The notes under the pieces were generated by a model. The model was not told where the DNA came from. It saw nothing but the letters and a program-made list of their open reading frames with translations, and ran no database searches. Made by a program: the position numbers and the translations under genes. DNA of 8,835 nucleotides from an uncultured Clostridia bacterium (lineage in GTDB: Bacteria > Bacillota > Clostridia > TANB77 > CAG-508): the NCBI GenBank assembly GCA_947632745.1, contig CANRQH010000055.1, positions 1-8,835 on the forward strand. Reading direction: 5' to 3'. Below, one piece after another: positions 7,280 through 8,835 of the stretch (the stretch's first letter is position 1; each line of letters starts with the position of its first letter).

Positions 7280-7328
7280 GATGCTTTTGGGGACGGAGAA
7301 AAAAAGCATCACTTTTTTCTCCGTCACC
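7280..7328. repeat. REP-like element with mutually exclusive hairpins
   Basis: GACGGAGAAAAAA (7292-7304) and its exact reverse complement (7313-7325) form a 13-bp stem with an 8-nt loop, extended by two more G-C pairs (7289-7290 with 7327-7328) past one mismatch. A competing stem pairs GATGCTTTT (7280-7288) with AAAAGCATC (7302-7310). The GGGGACGGAGAAA core resembles the GGGGACGG-type repeats that accompany Y1/RAYT (REP-associated tyrosine) transposases in Firmicutes, as I recall them. No transposase gene is present in this window. It could instead be a local regulatory structure, given its position immediately before a promoter. Confidence 0.6.
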
Positions 7329-7351
7329 TTTGAATTCTTTGTCTTTTAGTT

Positions 7352-7687
7352 TTAATACCAATATGCAAGCTTTAAAAATGAATTTATTAATTTAGTCTGT
7401 TCTTCTAAATCATCTTTATTTGTCACATTATATTCCTTTCCATTTATGTTTCTAGAACTTAATGTCCACAAAAAAGCTTTTAATTTTGGAAATCTATCAA
7501 CATTTTGCTTCATAAAATAAACTAAATCACATACTTTTTTATATATTTCACTTTGTTTTTGTTCTTCTTGTTTGTATTTATCTACATCAACCATTAATTC
7601 AATTGGTTTTGATATATTTAATCTATAATTATCATTATCAAACGAATCTATATAATTTTTATAACTTTCACAAAATATTCTATACAT
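7352..7687 (-). CDS. Uncharacterised 111-aa protein, downstream partner of the nucleotidyltransferase remnant
   Basis: I do not recognise a named family. The protein is soluble and mostly helical by composition, with no signal peptide or membrane segment. Its most distinctive part is the C-terminal half: KVCDLVYFMKQNVDRFPKLKAFLWTLSSRNINGKEYNV, ending in the aromatic LKLAYWY. The ATG overlaps the end of the upstream nucleotidyltransferase frame by 8 nt and has AGGGAG about 7 nt before it, so the two were translated together, as in two-component toxin-antitoxin or similar modules. Because the upstream partner is broken, this gene may be an orphan, and it may itself be shortened at the N terminus. 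Base composition matches its neighbours. Confidence 0.65.
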   Translation of the reverse strand: MYRIFCESYKNYIDSFDNDNYRLNISKPIELMVDVDKYKQEEQKQSEIYKKVCDLVYFMKQNVDRFPKLKAFLWTLSSRNINGKEYNVTNKDDLEEQTKLINSFLKLAYWY

Positions 7688-8022
7688 TATATTTCTCCCT
7701 AAATATTTTTAATTTTCTTTTAAATTCTTCTTTTTTACTATCAAATAAATCTTCTCTATTTATAATTTCTTCTATAATGTTATTTAATACTGTTTTATCA
7801 CATTTTGGAACTATTTCATTTAAGTCTTCAATATCTTTTTCTGCAAGTCGAATAATCTTGCTTACTGCAATATCTTCTTTTGAAAGAATATACACATTTC
7901 GTATATTGCCCTAACATACAGGCTCCTCCACCAATTATATATATATCAAAAGGCTCTAACTTAAATAACTTCGTTACTTCTTCCATTTCATGAAGTACCT
8001 CCATTAAATTATCTCTAATCAT
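7680..8022 (-). pseudogene. DUF6036-like nucleotidyltransferase, internally deleted and frameshifted
   Basis: Two fragments in different frames read as one former gene. The first starts at an ATG (8020-8022, with AGGGAAG just upstream): MIRDNLMEVLHEMEEVTKLF, then FDIYIIGGGACMLGQY, the glycine-rich start of a nucleotidyltransferase fold. It continues out of frame to a stop near 7828. The second, about 71 residues ending at 7680, begins VYILSKEDIAVSKIIRLAEKDIEDL, the usual C-terminal part of this family. The central part, which should carry the catalytic acidic residues (a TxDxD-like motif) and roughly 60 more residues, is gone, and the junction at about 7890-7910 is also off by one base. The junction coincides with an inverted repeat, AATATAC (7887-7893) / GTATATT (7901-7907). 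It is therefore a catalytically dead remnant. The family name is from memory. Confidence 0.75.
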
Positions 8023-8045
8023 AATCTTCCCTACTTTCTATTGCT

Positions 8046-8074
8046 ATTTTACACTGTTTTTGTTAATTTATCAA
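8046..8074 (-). promoter_or_regulatory. Promoter of the nucleotidyltransferase remnant
   Basis: On the minus strand TTGATA (8069-8074), a 17-bp spacer and TAAAAT (8046-8051), about 24 bp before the ATG. The box and spacer are nearly identical to the lysS promoter at 6550-6577. Confidence 0.65.
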
Positions 8075-8087
8075 TAATTTTTAGAAA

Positions 8088-8124
8088 GATAATTCTCGAG
8101 GGTAATTTTTCTACCCTCGAGATA
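8088..8124 (-). terminator. Hairpin terminator of the pilin-like gene
   Basis: CTCGAGGGTA (8095-8104) and TACCCTCGAG (8112-8121) form a perfect 10-bp GC-rich stem with a 7-nt loop, plus a looser outer GATAAT/ATAATC pairing. It begins about 20 bp after the ancestral stop of the upstream minus-strand gene. The T-run that follows on the minus strand (ATTATCTTTCT) is interrupted, so it may be a weak intrinsic terminator. Confidence 0.65.
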
Positions 8125-8142
8125 ATCAATAAGTATAATATA

Positions 8143-8835
8143 TTATATTCCTAATTCATAAGGAGTACCCTTCGTTCCATCTCCATTCGTTATTTCGACA
8201 TCAGATGATAGAAGGAAAACAGGGCGAAAAGCATTCCATAGCGTCTCTCTCGTGGCAGATATCGTTCCGCAGGCTCCAGGTACATAAGGGATCATAATCT
8301 AAGATTCCAGTATTATCGACTGTTCGAACGGAGAAGGCATAATGACCACTCTGACCAAACACATAGCGAGAGGCTAGCCAAGTATCACTATTTGTTGCAT
8401 TTAAATCTAAAGTATTTAATCTGTCTACATCTTCTATATAATTATTATCAATATCTTTAAGTTCTTTAGCAAATTGATGCATTGATGCATTATCTACTAA
8501 TTGAAATTTTCCATCTTTTAAAGTAGCTATGCTTCCTAAACTTCTTGCACCAATTACTATTTTATTTGCTGTTTCTTCTTGGTTATCTGTTTTTAACATA
8601 TATTCTTTTGCTTTATTATTTAATGTATATACGGCATTATTATAGTCATCTTTTGCTTTATCAAAATCTTTATTAGATCCTAATGTTACTTTTTCCTCTT
8701 CATCAGTACCGTTTGCTTTAATATTATCCGCCGATATTATTTGTAATCCATGTTTTCTCTCTTCATATTCATCATTATATAATACTCTACATAGTATTCC
8801 ATTATATTTTACATACGGACTTTTTTTATGCTCTT
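8143..8835 (-). pseudogene. Pilin-like surface protein with variable lectin-like C-terminal domain; 5' end outside window, frameshifted near 3' end
   Basis: The minus-strand frame is open from the window edge, so the N terminus (in relatives a prepilin-type signal/anchor) is not seen. Visible landmarks are YVKYNGILCRVLYND, HGLQIISADNI, VTLGSNKDFDKA, then the C-terminal module TWLASRYVFGQSGHYAFSVR and the ILDYDPLC segment. The frame as it stands ends at 8201 with an unconvincing tail (AMECFSPCFPSII). Removing one T from a TTTT run (plus-strand AAAA at 8227-8230) instead gives CFRPVFLLSSDVEITNGDG and then TKGTPYELGI with a stop at 8143-8145, the ending expected for this family (RPVVxLxSDV...GDGTxGNPYEL). 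So either the gene is frameshifted or the sequence has a one-base error. The role is likely cell-surface ligand binding. A hairpin terminator follows. Composition changes abruptly inside the gene near 8395. Confidence 0.75.
8160..8395 (-). other. GC-rich, sharply bounded segment: candidate hypervariable region
   Basis: By hand count 8161-8400 has 108 G+C of 240 (45%), peaking at 34 of 60 in 8221-8280, whereas the adjoining 8401-8460 has only 10 of 60. The change occurs inside one reading frame at the start of the WLASR module. Many codons here end in T or C (GGT, AGT, CAT, TAT, GAT, ACC, AGC, AAC, ATC, TGC, CAC, GAC), the pattern left when AAT/AAC codons of a template are varied at adenines. 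No template repeat or reverse transcriptase is in the window, so the mechanism is inferred. Confidence 0.5.

Noticed and set aside
7280..7328. Intrinsic terminator for the 111-aa gene
   Set aside because: The T-run lies inside the stem and is not a tail after it, so it does not fit a standard terminator.
7603..7914. A 103-codon plus-strand frame across the nucleotidyltransferase remnant
   Set aside because: It is opposite two minus-strand frames with recognisable protein sequence and consists of AT-driven Phe/Leu/Ile/Ser.

Overview
The window is AT-rich DNA from a low-GC, endospore-forming Firmicute. Sporulation is indicated by the 3' part of spoIVA at the left edge. The serpin, the pilin-like surface protein and the general gene style suggest an uncultured Clostridia member, plausibly from an animal gut; that assignment is inference from composition and gene families, not from a marker gene.

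Layout, left to right. (1) 3-1031, plus strand: C-terminal 342 residues of SpoIVA, the spore coat morphogenetic ATPase. (2) 1067-1260: a 194-bp foldback element, probably MITE-like, flanked by TATTA on both sides. (3) 1285-2035, minus strand: a two-gene HEPN / MNT nucleotidyltransferase module with overlapping reading frames, of toxin-antitoxin type. (4) 2241-3632, plus strand: asnS, with its own promoter, ending in a bidirectional terminator shared with the next operon. (5) 3706-6515, minus strand: lysS followed 17 nt later by a membrane-anchored serpin, probably one operon. (6) 6574-8835, minus strand: a run of small accessory genes, several of which look damaged. They are a HipA/CtkA-type kinase lacking its catalytic core, an unrecognised 111-aa protein, a DUF6036-like nucleotidyltransferase with an internal deletion and frameshift, and the frameshifted 3' end of a pilin-like surface protein.

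Three minus-strand genes (lysS, the kinase remnant and the nucleotidyltransferase remnant) share near-identical promoters whose spacer is also conserved. A REP-like hairpin cluster lies just upstream of the kinase promoter.

The most interesting signals are these: the abrupt GC-rich segment (about 8160-8395) in the C-terminal, probably lectin-like domain of the surface protein, which looks like the variable region of a diversity-generating retroelement or a gene-conversion cassette; the membrane-anchored serpin with an unusually long Ala/Met-rich reactive loop; the foldback element; and the decayed kinase. No reverse transcriptase, template repeat, CRISPR array, tRNA or rRNA was seen. The only gene-free gap close to 300 bases is 1032-1284, which the foldback element mostly fills.
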